Assembly (NCBI GenBank): GCA_902806575.1
Contig: CADCXD010000002.1
Span: 1,488,001-1,552,000, forward strand
DNA from: Jackrogersella multiformis
Lineage: Eukaryota; Ascomycota; Sordariomycetes; Xylariales; Hypoxylaceae
Direction: 5' to 3'
Length of the DNA: 64,000 bases
Every line of letters begins with the position of its first letter. Position 1 is the first letter of the stretch. Under the pieces are notes generated by a model. It worked only from the letters and a program-made list of their open reading frames with translations. It ran no database searches and was not told where the DNA came from. This document shows positions 11,709 to 23,296 of this stretch, piece after piece. The translations under genes were made by a program, and so were the position numbers.

Positions 11709-12678
11709 TGGTTTGCTGCCTTGGAACGGAGGGCTTTCTACAGAGGAGCAAGGGGGGTAAGGGACGGCGCCCCTTTCCACCGTGTTCATGAACGATCACC
11801 CAGACGATAGTCGTCTAACGACGGATACGCGACTCGGCCTTGGAGTTATGTTGGTCTATTACCCATAATGGGGCTCACTGTTCGAGCCCGGGCAACGGAG
11901 GTCAGGATAATTGTGGGTTTTTTTTAAATTTTCAAGCAGCGGCGATAAAGCCGACGTTTACGGGCATGGGTTTCCTGTACTGTTATCGAGATATCATAGA
12001 ATAGAGAGCGCGGAAAGCGTTCCTCTACGCGCGGTTTCGAAGTGACGGCTGACGTCGACGGTCTAATTATGAGTACCCCATTCCAGTTTCCCACCGTCCC
12101 TTATTGCTCGTTCAGTGTTCGCCCTGCACAACTCTTTAAGTACTTATGTAGGAATTGCATGTTCTGGCGAGGCGTAGGTATTGAAGGCCCGGTTGTCCCG
12201 GGGTATGGTATATGAAAAGGGATTAATTGTAGGTTGGTTTGTGGAGTCTTATAACTAACTCTATAATATGTATCAAGTAGACGAGAAGATATTACTATTT
12301 AAAGTATGAGTACTATAATTCAATGTCTTCTTCTGATGTTGTTCACTATTGCTTCTAGAACCTAAACACGGGTGTGTCGTCAACCATCCTTCGCATACGA
12401 CAACGAGGCAGTTAGGTTACGTAGTCTGTCTATCTAGTAGAGTAGTAGAGTATAAGCAAGTCGCAACAGCAATAACCTACTTCAATAGATCACGACGACA
12501 CAAACTCGTAAGACATAGCAGAATAATATGTTAAATTCCCAAATTATATTGACTACATAGCTAATGCGACACTAGGCAGAGCAAATTGGTTGTTATTTTT
12601 ACTGTCATGATATTTTTTTTTTCATTCCCGACACATCATCATTAGCGTCCCTGAGGATTTCCCGCCGTCGTCGACGGC
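11709..12678. other. convergent intergenic region
   Basis: Lies between the 3' ends of the CPS1-like gene (+) and the catalase gene (-). AT-rich toward the right, with A/T runs near 11920 and 12607 suited to 3'-end formation. I see no gene, RNA or notable repeat in it. Confidence 0.6.
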
Positions 12679-14395
12679 TCATAGCTTGGCGTTCTTCTCG
12701 GTGGCGGCCTTGATGGCGGCGCCGAGCTGGGGGTCGACCTTGGAGAACATGTCGTAGGTGCGCGCGCGGGTGTCGGCGTGGGCGCCGGCCAGGTGGCCCG
12801 ACACGTTGCCGATGAAGTTCTCCTGCTGGCCCGGGGTGCGGCCGAGGACCTTCCACAGCCCGTTGGCTTGCTCGTAGTCGTGGGGCTGGACCTGGTCGAA
12901 GAGGTCGCTCACGGCGGTGCCGGCCCACTTCTCGTGGGGGTTCGTGGGCTTGATGGATGTGTATGTCAGAGGCCGGTAGCTGCTGGGGTAGTTGGGGTTC
13001 GCTCCGTAGTTTCCGTTTACGGACATGGCGCCGTCGCGCTGGAAGGGGTTGAAGGCGCGGAGGGGTGCGTTTACGGGGATTTGTTGGTAGTTGACACCGA
13101 GCCTGTGTCTGTGGGTATCCGGGTAGGAGAACAGACGCGACTGGAGCACAGGGTCTGCTGACGGCTCGACGCCGGGTACGAGATGCGACGGAGAAAAGGC
13201 AACTTGCTCAATCTCGGCGAAGTAGTTCTCTACGTTCTTGTTGAGAGTCATCTTGCCGAATCGTCGAAGCGGCACCTCAGCCTGCGGCCAAACCTTGGTC
13301 AGGTCGAATATGTTCCACTTAAACTTCTCAGCTTGCTCCGGTGTCAAGGTCTGTACGTAGACTGTCCAGCTCGGGAACTCGCCCTTCTGGATGGCCTCGA
13401 ACAGGTCTTGAGTGGAGAAGTCGGGATTCTCGGAAGCAAGCTTGCCAGCCTCCTCGTTGGTTAACGTCTTGCTGCCTTGGTCGGTCTTCAGGTGGACCTG
13501 AACATAAACGAAAGTGCCGTCAGGCTTTATCCACTTGTGGGTGTGTCCAGAGTAACCGTTCATGAAGCGGTATGAGTATGGGGTTCCCCTGTCGGAGAAG
13601 AGGTGCATAACCTGGTGGATGGACTCTTGGTGGGTAGACTATAAGAAGATGTGTTAGAGCTTATTTCTCTACTTAATATCTTATATGTGAGGGGTTTCAT
13701 CAAAGATGAGTTGTGAAATGAGTTTACGACTCATAGGGGTCGTTCATTGCTTGAAATAATATTAAGGGATAATGAACAAGTCTGAAATTCACTTACTAAG
13801 TAGTCCCAGAACATGGTGGCATCCTTAAGGTTGGTCTGAGGGTTACGCTTCTGAGTGTGGATGAACAATGGGAAGTTGGAGGGATCTCGGAGGAAGAAGA
13901 TAGGGGTGTTGTTGTAGACCCAGTCCCAGTTGCCCTCTTGTGTGTAGAACTTGATGGCAAATCCTACAATGCCCGATTAATATCTATGTATTTATATTAA
14001 TTATCATTTTTAGGAGTATATTTAATACCTCGAGGATCTCTGGCACTGTCTGCTGAACCTTTCTCTCCACCGACGGTAGAGAAGCGAATGACAAGGGGAG
14101 TCTTCTTGCCAACACCATTTAACATATCGACGGTGGTGATGTCGCTAATGTCGTCGGTGATTTCGAACTCGCCATAGGCACCAGCTCCCTTGGCATGGAC
14201 AACACGCTCGGGGATTCGCTCGCGGTCAAAGTGAGCGAGGAGGTCAATCAAGTGAAAGTCCTGAAGCAGCAGGGGGCCGTGTGTTCCGACTCGCTGCCAC
14301 ATAGAGGGGTGCTCAATGGGGTAGCCATTGGAGGTAGTGTACACAGGCTTCTCGTTGTACCTGAAGGTAGACGCGGGCTTTTCGTTGGCAACCAT
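12679..14395 (-). CDS. small-subunit heme catalase, peroxisomal (497 aa)
   Basis: Model complement(join(12679..13638, 13797..13963, 14029..14395)), 497 aa, the usual size of small-subunit (clade 3) catalases. It dismutates hydrogen peroxide to water and oxygen. Seen in the sequence: distal His67 in the VHAKGAGAYGEFE segment, the catalytic Asn around residue 140 in VYNNTPIFFLRD, and the heme-ligand Tyr350 in RLFSYPDTHRHRLG. The position before the Asn pair is Tyr where many family members have Gly. The last three residues are AKL, a standard PTS1 signal, and there is no signal peptide, so a peroxisomal location is expected. Both introns have GTAAGT or GTATTA donors and clean AG acceptors. The gene stands alone; its upstream region is more than 3.8 kb of non-coding DNA. 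Confidence 0.97.
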
Positions 14396-15028
14396 GATTG
14401 CGGCTTAGAGAGAGGTTGTAATAGATGGTAAATAGTTACAGGTGAGGTAATATGTATGAGAGTGTTATTTAAGAAAGCAGGCTATCAAAGCTCAGGGGCT
14501 ACCGAGCGAGGCTTTGGGATCGATTCGTTTACAGCCCGGATAAAAGCTTCTTCTAAATAAGAAGAGCTTTATAAAAAGAGCTTTATAAGCAGGCAAGGAA
14601 ATAGATATGTACCTAGGTAGCTCAGATGGTGCAACCGGAGGGAACAGGAGGAAATAAAACCAAGCTAGAAAGAAGGAGGGTGAACAGATATAAATACTTG
14701 AGCTCCAGGGCTACCACCTCTACCTACCTTGTCTTACCCAGTCTTTGTTAACACAGACACCCAATCCTATCAGACTTAACATGGACTGACCAAGCATACC
14801 TACATGTAGGTAGTCATTGGAACGTTTCAACATCCATGGATAGGTACCGTATGTTGAACCCTTAACCCCTCCTCACTCACTCGGTTTGCACGACTCCAAC
14901 TACCCATCTGACCACTTACATACCGGCTACGCGGTACCTAGGTAGTCGTGCTCACATTTTGCGGCATACCTAGTACCTCATACCTGCATGGGTTACAAAT
15001 GGGGATTTTATAGCGAGTTACAACCTTA

Positions 15029-15084
15029 GGTAGGGGGGGAGGGAGTTATGGGAGTTATGGGAGTCAGGGGGGGTAAAGGGGGGA
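15029..15084 (+). other. G-rich tract with quadruplex potential
   Basis: Six or more runs of three or more G within about 55 bases on the plus strand, including two copies of GGGAGTTAT and two runs of six to seven G. The spacing meets the usual G-quadruplex pattern. It lies about 640 bp upstream of the catalase start codon, on the strand opposite to the catalase coding strand. Function unknown. Confidence 0.6.
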
Positions 15085-15359
15085 AGAAAAGGCTAGGCTA
15101 GGCCTAAGTCTAAGTCCAAGTCCAAGTGGAGAGCGAGCGCGAGAGAGAGATGGCGGAAGCGATGGTGGAAGAGATGGTGAAAAGTGGAAAGATGGAGGGT
15201 GACGGTGGGTGATAGTTCGAAGTTTGGTAAGACACTACGTAAGTGCAGAAAGTGGGGTACATCTCTTATTCTCATCGACCAATCATATAATTGCTAATTG
15301 TGAGCTTCCCAATTGCCCCGCCATTTACCGGCATCTCTCCGACGCTTCTTGACCTTTTT

Positions 15360-15662
15360 CTGTACCTACACTACCACATGTAGGTAGTAGGCAGCTAGGT
15401 ACCTAGGTAGGTAGGTATCAATCCACTTATAACTATCAACTTCAATTGTACTTTCGTCATTGACTTGGAACTTTTCCAACCTAGTCAAATTTATTTGCTG
15501 AAGCAAATTTACGAAATATACGATCTAACTTAATTATCTATAGAAACCCGGGAGTAACTCGGCCTACTTCGGTATTTGTATTTTTATCCAATGAATCGAA
15601 TTAATATCACCTCTGTCTTAACCACCTACCTAGGTACCTAGCCTAGTGTAGGTAGGTACCTT
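15360..15662. repeat. clustered ACCTAGGT/TAGGTA words
   Basis: Two dense patches (about 15372-15420 and 15622-15662) of overlapping palindromic ACCTAGGT and its TAGGTA/TACCTA extensions. They are local examples of a word dispersed through most intergenic regions of this window. Confidence 0.8.
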
Positions 15663-18234
15663 GAACGACCTTGCATATCGTGTACGCGACTGACGCGTTA
15701 GGTATATAAAAAACCCATCCCAGCCTGTTACCATGTCCGAGCATGCGGAGAAACGCAAAAAAGCCACTAATTCAGCGCAATGGCGCACAAAGACTGTCTA
15801 TTCCCTCGTAGGTATTAATAATAAGAGAGCCTCATGACCAAGCAACGGTCTAACCTCATCACCGATCTCTTCTAACAAAAAGGACTAAAGAAACCACCTT
15901 GGTGGCAACTTTCTAACACTTTGCGATCCCCCCTACCTATCTAGTATACATATATCCATATCAGAATCAGAACATTTTACCGCTAGAAAACAACGATTGT
16001 CGGGTGTGATCATAAGCGCTCTTTCAACCACTCTAGTGTATTTTACCGGCAGGCAATAGTGAGTTGGCAACCCGTCCTCGATCGAACCATTCTCGCCCTC
16101 CACCACCGATATCTCAGCGACCCCTCCATTATGTAGTAGACAAGGCATGATGCTAGTTTAGGTACGACAATGGAAATCCTCGGCAGTCCGATGGCTCGGA
16201 GAACCATGAGCTCGCTCTTTAGACCTCGCTTACTATTATAGCTCCCCCAATCCTTCCAGAAACGCGCATAGTTCCGAGTGGACTGAGAGCGACACTCGAG
16301 CTCTTTTTTTTCCTTTACACGGACGCGAGCCTGATACGGTTCATGACATCATATGGCGTATTCCTCTGACATTACCTGTCATTTACACTAATTGGAATTG
16401 CGCATTGTTTTCTTTAATTAGGTATGAGCTGTATAACACGATAGGTATGCACACAGTATGTAATATGAAATTTGCTTTCCATAGGAGGAGGGTCGTTCTC
16501 TATCCAACTAACGGCTTTTATTAATCCCCGACTCATTCTATCACTCATATGGTCCATAGTCACTCACTCACTCACTGCGTAGTCGTACCCGGACATCCCG
16601 GTTTGTTCAGTCTTTGTAAATCTTTTGAATTCCAAATACCAATTCCGACGCCCAAGAAATGCCATGCCTGAGCTAGGTAGGTACCTAAGGCAAGAAATAG
16701 GCCAAGCCTGATTTCTTGCTCGTCGCGCGTCTCTCCCAATTGCGCACTATCACCTAGTAAGGTGCATTTCGCCATCTCGCCATCTTCCCCACAGGACCGG
16801 GTTGACGCGGGGTCTCGTGGCAGCGTGGTCGGGCCAATTACCTAGGTGGGGCCGAAATAATGCGGCAGCTTTGGAGCTTTCTTCTTTCCCCTCAGACAAT
16901 AGACTCGGCCGGTAATTGCAAGTCGCGGCTAGCTAATCTCGGTAGCATCTACCCTTTTTAGACGGACTTACCTAAGGTACCTTACCTAACACCTACCTAA
17001 CTTACCTTAAGCTCTTTTATGCGTATACATGTAGATACCTACTTAATCTTAGTGTATATATGTAGGTACTTTGGCTCAATGCCGGCTCTTGTCCCGAGCA
17101 GTTATGCATCGCTAAAATATAGATCCAACGTTCTCTTCCAGTCTGCTTCGTGGCGCCCACGTGAAGGCTAAGGATCGACTAGATGCTAGATGCCTGTGTC
17201 CATTCTAGGCAACAAGAGAAACGAGAGCTGTTTCAATCTCCTATATCGGCACTTGTGTTTCTTCACCAGTGCTTGTTAAGATCACATACCTACATCCTGG
17301 TTACCTGCCTAGGCTGCTAGGTGGACATTTATATAGATAATCAATGCGAGGTAGGTATCTACGTCCGGCGAGCTCGATTTCTTTAGCGTCATTAAGCTAT
17401 TCGTATATCTCCCTGGGTAACCACCTGCCTTACTCCATAGGCTCCAACCGCACTGGTCGAAACGGAGCTTATTCTGTTAGCCGCGGTCCTAGCACAACGC
17501 CGTCCGTGGTAGTCGCTCGTTAGCTACCTAGGTAGCTTGGCTTAGCTCCCGGAGCTGGCTGTCCTCGATGATTCGTATATTACATACGTGAGTGGCAAGG
17601 TGAGAGAAGCTGGAGAGCTCTCCCGATGTCCCAAATCGCGAAGATCGCTGGTTCGGAATACGCGATCCAGATAGGCATGAATAGCAGATTCTATCATTGC
17701 ACGCGTATCTATGGTAATTACAATATATCTAACGTAACGACTGTATGGGGGCCGACCTCTAACCTAATATTATTCGACCCGGACTGCTGGGATCGGAAGA
17801 TCCCCCTGTCCTTCTATCTTCCGCGAAGGAATAATTAAAGAGCCTATGGGTTTCATTGTTCCTGTACATATATATAAAACCTGACATATTTAGGCCAGGC
17901 CACCAGTCCGCATCATCAACAGACGCCTGAATTGATGCATACGTGTCTTGATATTCTTCGTCGATCTTGATATTCATCGTTCGCACCTGCTCCCCTCCCT
18001 TCCTTGGTTCCTCGTCAAAAAGTCCTGTAGAACGCCTTTTTGCTCCTAATCACGGCAGCCACAGTACCTAGTGGTCTTATCGACCTACTTGCCGGAGCCA
18101 TCTACCCAAAATTGTTCGGATGCGAGATCAATGAAATAAATATTCGAGATGTCAAGATGAGGTTCTGTTGACGTTCATGTGTATGCGGTCGATGAGTGTT
18201 GTACAGAAGAAGGCGTTGTACGAGGTCTAGACAT

Positions 18235-19092
18235 TTAGTCTTGCGACACGGTTTGCTGCGTAACACGTTAGCTATATTCTTTTACCCCTGAAACTCGTGT
18301 CCAGCAGTAATTTGGTTGCTCAACGTTGACAACACCTCAATCTAAGACGGGGATAGCAGCAAATGGATGATAACTTACCACCAACCAATCCATGCCTTCG
18401 TGGACACCGCTTCCGTCGACGGCCGAGCACGCGACAATGCTCCAGTTGCGATCCCTCAATTCGCCCAGCCGCAACGCTTCGGATATCTCGCCCGCACCTT
18501 TGGCGCCGGGCTGGTCCTGCTTGTTCGCGAATACCAAGAGCGCGGCGTCCCTCAGCTCATCTTCGTTGAGCATAGCGGCTAGCTCCTCGGCTGCGGTCTG
18601 TAGACGCTCGATATCCGTGCTGTCGACAACAAAGATGACGGCGGCGGTGTTCGCGTAGTAGCACCGCCAGTATGGCCGGATCGATGTCTGCCCACCAAGG
18701 TCCCACACGTTGAAATTTAGGTTCTTGTATGTTACCGATTCGACGTTGAACCCGATCGTAGGGATCGTCGTTACTACTTCGCCTATCTGTAAGGCTTGGA
18801 CATTAGTTCTCGATCATATAAACATGCGAACCCATCTAGGGACGCGAGGCGAGAAGTGGTGTGAGAGATGATAAGTGTGTATATAATGGACAAATTACAA
18901 ACCTTCAGTCTATATAATAATGTCGTTTTCCCAGCGTTATCCTGCGCAAAATCACGAATCAGCTCGTACCGCTCGGCCACTTGGAAGCTCGAACAGGGGT
19001 AAATCGTAAGCTCATACAAGACCTAGAATTAAGATTCTTATCTCCTTCTTCGCCCACAGGAGGCTAGACAGCCACGACACACTCTGGCCCAT
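18235..19092 (-). CDS. ARL1: ARL1, Arf-like GTPase of the trans-Golgi (180 aa)
   Basis: Model complement(join(18235..18255, 18379..18786, 18903..18941, 19018..19092)), 180 aa. ARL1 is a myristoylated GTPase that recruits GRIP-domain golgins to the trans-Golgi. Seen: an N-terminal MGQSVSW with the myristoylatable Gly2; G1 motif GLDNAGKT split by the first intron; PTIGFNVE switch I; WDLGGQ switch II; NKQD for guanine specificity; and CSAV near the end. The last exon has only six codons plus the stop (QTVSQD); it was chosen because its acceptor follows a good GCTAACG branch point and gives a family-like C-terminus. A nearer acceptor at 18342-18343 would give a longer, unfamiliar tail. Start codons of ARL1 and eL39 face away from each other, about 840 bp apart. 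Confidence 0.95.
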
Positions 19093-19929
19093 CTTAGATA
19101 TGTATGTATGTTTTGTCCACGCAGGATCCCGGCGCTCTTCGGGGGAGGGAAGGGGGATGAAATGGCCACGCGATCGTATGCTGCTGCTGCTGCTGCTACT
19201 ACTACTCTACAGTCTTCTGAAACTGAAACTAAACGGCTAAAACAAGGTAGAATTTCCAATTCTTCTTTAGTAGTCAAGGGGAAATGATTTCGTAAAAGTG
19301 TAGAAAGATGGGTTATTTATCGATAGGAGTTTTGGATTTTGTTGTTGTTTGTTTGTACAGTTGATGATCGTGTCAAGCTTTCAGATTCGATTGGAAATCT
19401 TGCGCAGAGTTACCAAGGTTAGACCGGGTTCACGCAAGATATGCTTTCTAATATTAAAAGCAAGGGTCCCGTTTTCAAGGTTTAGCAAGGTTTAGGGAGG
19501 CCGCCACAAAGCATAAAGCATAAAGCATACACCAATCCGCTAAGTCCTTGGCGCCCATTTTTGATGGCAGGTGCAGCAGGTGGTATCCCTATGTAGCCCA
19601 GCCGGCAGACAGACTTGGCCATAGCTTATCTTATCGGAGTATCGGATTACGGAATAACAATTCCATGGAACTTACAAAGTACCTAGGTACCTAGGTACTT
19701 AAGACTTAATTAAGTTAAGAATAATAAATCACGTGCCAACACCCAGTACAACTTGGAAGTACAGGTACCAGGTACCGAGCGCACACAATTTGGTATTGGG
19801 GCTGCAAAACCCTCCCCATCAACCCAAAAATTTCAACCCGCATCCTGATTTGATCTATTACTCCACCCTTCTTCAACATCAGAAAGATCACGAACAACCT
19901 CGACATTTGGATTAGCACAAGCAATCAAG
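19093..19929. other. divergent promoter region of ARL1 and eL39
   Basis: Contains a CTG/CTA trinucleotide run at about 19180-19206 in the ARL1 leader, a stretch of tandem GCATAAA (about 19510-19530), and CCTAGGTA words at about 19680-19700 directly before the eL39 leader. No gene seen. Confidence 0.6.
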
Positions 19930-20375
19930 ATGCCGGTATGTATTCATTGTTTTATTTAATCATATTCTTCGTTTACTATCAAGTAATATCCGTCGTGTCT
20001 TCGAGAAGAGCGCAAATGATGCTCCAACTTCTAGCTGGAGGATAGCGACATCGACATGCTTCGAGGAACGTACACACAGCTAACACGAATTCTCAATCAC
20101 AGAGCCACAAGTCCTTCCGAACGAAGCAGAAGCTCGCCAAGGCGCAGAAGCAGAACCGACCCATCCCGCAATGGATCCGTCTGCGAACTGGCAACACCAT
20201 CAGGTACGATTCATGAACCCTACACGACCCTCACCAAAACATCTTGATCCCGAGTCAAATAGTCAAAGAGGAACAATTTAGGACAGATCAAGGAATGAAT
20301 AACGGAAAAGCTGATTGCATCTATAGATACAATGCTAAGCGAAGGCATTGGCGCAAGACCCGTCTCGGAATTTAG
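19930..20375 (+). CDS. RPL39: 60S ribosomal protein eL39 (51 aa)
   Basis: Model join(19930..19935, 20103..20203, 20327..20375), 51 aa, exactly the usual eL39 length. The first coding exon is only ATGCCG. The product starts MPSHKSFRTKQKLAKAQ, contains NRPIPQWIRLRTGNTIRYN and ends WRKTRLGI, all diagnostic. eL39 is a small basic protein lining the peptide exit tunnel of the large subunit. The gene is too short and too split to be found by simple open-frame scanning. Two introns (167 and 123 bp) in a 51-codon gene is normal for fungal ribosomal protein genes. Confidence 0.98.
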
Positions 20376-21243
20376 ATTCCTCTCAACTTCCCCATATACA
20401 TCGGCTACACCCATTCTTGGGGTCCTCACCGAATACGACATGTCACCATCACCAAAATTTGCGTTTAGGCGGTCTTGCGGGGACGGAACTGGCAGTGGAT
20501 GATCCGACACCGAGTAGTACGGCTTCGGTAGATTTTCAAGCAGACAATGGTATCCATGTCAGAGGGGGGGAAGCATGATGCTCTGGGCGAATCGGTTTTC
20601 TTAGGGGCTCATCAGTTCAGATTTGCATGGTACCGGTCATAGGGAATGAACAACACATTTGCGAACCAAAAGTGACCACGGCACGTTGATGCCAGGGCCA
20701 GAGCCAGAGATCCTGTACAGGTGATTAATATGCCAGACTAAGTGACCACATTTTACTTCCATCCAGCTACGACTTGACGATCACCAGCAACCGATATGGA
20801 AAACCTAAACCTAGCCAAGTAGGAAATTCATCGTTTCATTCAGTTCATGCCTATGCGATCTCAACCCGTAAGAATATCAGAAAATGCCATCCCCGTCTCC
20901 CTTTCATCACTATCATCGTATCCCTAACCCGAAGAAGTCTCCTATCCGGATGATCCTATCGTTAAAGGGGCCTTGAATTACAACGAAGATATGTCAAAGT
21001 TTTCGTAGTCTATCGACCGTCAGCTAACTGTATAAATCCCCGAGAGGGCCATACAAAATAGATACATACCTGTAGGCATTCATGACGAGGCTTCCAAAGT
21101 AGCTTTAGAAGGTGTCTTGGATTGGAGGATCGACGATGGATTCGAGCAACGACAAGTTCTTTTCTCACCAGCAGGAAGGCCGGGCCGTCGACATTGGCAG
21201 TAGTAGCAACAGCCACGCCATCAGTCCCGTTGGCTTCTTGGCT
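20376..21243. other. intergenic region, convergent
   Basis: Lies between the 3' ends of eL39 (+) and the small membrane protein gene (-). No coding character or notable repeats seen. Confidence 0.5.
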
Positions 21244-21492
21244 CTAACCCCAGGCGAGGTTGGCGTAGTTATGCTGGAAGGCGAAGGCCAGCAGAAGGAT
21301 CAGCTCCAGCATGAGCACCGCGTTGCCGATCCTCACCATGCCCACGTCGTCGCCGTTGATGTGCAGGACCAGCACCAAGATGATGCCGATGAGGAGCACC
21401 AGCTCCGTCGCCGCGAAGAACATGGCGCCCAGCTGCTCGAACACCATGCCCTCGGCAGTATGGGCGTTGATTATGAGTCGAGTGTAGTTCAT
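21244..21492 (-). CDS. small two-helix membrane protein, unknown function (82 aa)
   Basis: From ATG at 21492 (MNYTRLIINAHTAEGM) to TAG at 21244-21246, 82 aa. Two strongly hydrophobic segments, about residues 27-47 and 56-74, are separated by a short loop with HINGDD. The frame is GC-rich with C/G third positions, while the flanks are AT-rich, which supports coding. The frame continues upstream without an ATG into low-complexity AT-rich DNA, so ATG 21492 is the likely start. I do not recognise the family. The opposite strand has an open frame over the same bases, but it has no sensible composition. Confidence 0.6.
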   Translation of the reverse strand: MNYTRLIINAHTAEGMVFEQLGAMFFAATELVLLIGIILVLVLHINGDDVGMVRIGNAVLMLELILLLAFAFQHNYANLAWG

Positions 21493-22590
21493 GATGACGG
21501 CGGTCGTGATGGTGAATTTTTTTAATAAGAAAGTGATGTTTGAAAAAAAGAATTTGTTGGTGGCGCTGGTGTATGAGACGGCGGAGTACGTGATGGTGGT
21601 GTAAGAAAAGGTCGGCGGTTCTTCAAGAAGACACCAAGGCGGGGTGAGTTGCTGTGAAAAAGGAAACAACCTAGTCAACAACAGACGGCGGCGTCAGTGT
21701 TTACGATACTGCTACGAGTCCGTCCAAGTGGGTCCACAGGGAGTGAATATGACAATGAATAGGTACCTAGGTAGTTAGGAGGGCGACAAGAGCCACCTCT
21801 GCGTGTACGCCGGTGAGGACTACCAGCCGTGTTCGAACCGGGATGGTATCATTCGACGTAGATACATTTTAACAAGTGCTGGTAAAAGAGTGTGCTCAGA
21901 GGAAAAGGAAACGGCGTTTGGCGATAGTTACAAGTTTTATATAGTACTACATAGAAGTCTTGTATAAACCAAGGCAATGAAGACTGTCTCATGTGTACAC
22001 ATTCATGTGCGTATATATATCTTCACTTCGAAGAACCTATACCGTCCCTGCTGGTACAAGAAAAAGGTCCCATATACAGGACATGTGATACATGTGATTC
22101 AGGGTGTTGGGTTTTCATATCAGCAAAAATTGGTCTTTTAAAAAGATACATGCAAGTTTACAGACAGGCAATTAGGTCACAAGATGACAGTCATGAAGGA
22201 GTAAAAGAACAATGTAAATAGATACGTCAGCAAATGCCGATCCCAAACTCCCCAGAAAGAAGGCGCACGTTTTCTTCATCATGCGTTGTCCCTTATGCAA
22301 AGTCAATACCGTATACCGTGAAGAGTCAATTCTGGTGTCTATTTTTGCTGGTATAACAGAGGTAAACGGTGAGGACGAATACACCTCTCGATCCCAATGC
22401 TAGATACATATGCCTAGCTCATAAGGGGGATACCATCGAATCCACCATTAAAGACACAATGAAGACCCCGTTCCGTAAGACGACCTTCGTAGATTATGTA
22501 GACGTCAAAGCAGAGAATGTACGGGGGTCAGCCCATATCAACCGATAAGACCGGAAACACGGTGTGATAACTATGACGCAGACGAGGTGC
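21493..22590. other. intergenic region between two minus-strand genes
   Basis: Holds the upstream region of the 82-aa gene and the 3' flank of SKP1. One CCTAGGTA word at about 21762-21775. No gene seen. Confidence 0.5.
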
Positions 22591-23296
22591 TTATCGATCC
22601 TCGGCCCACTCGTTCTCACGGCGGATCTGCTCCTCCTCCTCAGGGGTGAAGTCGTTCGTGATGTTGAATGTCTTCCGAATCTCCTCTGGAGACTTGCCCT
22701 TGATCATGTTTGCAACCGTCTTGCAACCAACATCTAGAAGGGCCTTGATGTCGAGATAGTTCGATGCCTACAGGCAGGTTAATAATTATGTAGAAAAGAT
22801 GCGAGGGTATGAATGAATTAAACCTACAAGGATGATCTCGAATAGCATCTCTTGGTCAACCTGCATGAACTTCTGATCCCATTCATCGATGTCCGTCGTC
22901 TTCTTGCGGTTATCGGACTCGTCTTCGTTGGAGGCGGGGGGGTCGTTGCGATGGTGCTCACACCACTCGATAACCTTGCGCAGAACGGGCTCAGTCACCT
23001 GGAGTAGATATCAAGTTAGAATCGGGCGCGTTTTAAGACTGGGGGGGATGACGTTGTGCCGGACAGAGAAACTTACGTTCGGAATGGGGATTGTCTGGCC
23101 GTCGGCGTTCGGGCCGAGATCCTCGAGCATGTTCTTGATTAGGAGCGATCGCTCCGCAACAGCCTTCTCTATTGTAGATGTAAGTAGCCTTCCATGCAGA
23201 GGGTATAGATGCACACTTACCAACATCGATCTTGATACTGTCGTTCGATTGAAGTCGAATGTAGTCGGCAGCGGGGGGTGCTTCAGTCTCAACCAT
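22591..23296 (-). CDS. SKP1: SKP1, SCF ubiquitin ligase adaptor (171 aa)
   Basis: Model complement(join(22591..22767, 22828..22998, 23077..23168, 23221..23296)), 171 aa, typical of fungal Skp1/SconC. It links F-box proteins to cullin in SCF E3 ligases and also acts at the kinetochore in yeast. Seen: N-terminal BTB/POZ part (DYIRLQSNDSIKIDVEKAVA, then LLIKNMLEDLG), the variable acidic segment around residues 72-90 and the C-terminal F-box-binding helices with NYLDIKALLDVGCKTVANMI, the nearly invariant IRKTFNI and a WAEDR end. All three introns are short with standard borders. The gene is 2.5 kb downstream, in the same orientation, of the TMEM198-like gene's end. Confidence 0.98.

Larger units (their letters stand above)
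14396..18234. other. long gene-free region
   Basis: About 3.8 kb between the catalase start and the ARL1 3' end with no supported coding region. It is among the densest places for the dispersed CCTAGG/TAGGTA words (about 14609, 14935, 14965, 15360-15420, 15622-15662, 16673-16690, 16840, 16968-17000, 17525-17540) and contains a G-rich block at 15029-15084. Short open frames at 15933-16148, 16572-16775 and 17626-17986 have no coding character. Confidence 0.6.

Noticed and set aside
14615..14650. tRNA-like A box (TAGCTCAGATGGT)
   Set aside because: No B box (GGTTCGANTCC) or acceptor-stem pairing follows within tRNA distance.
21112..21525. 137-codon plus-strand frame opposite the small membrane protein
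   Set aside because: His/Gln/Asp-rich composition typical of the antisense of a hydrophobic frame; the minus strand gives clean membrane helices.
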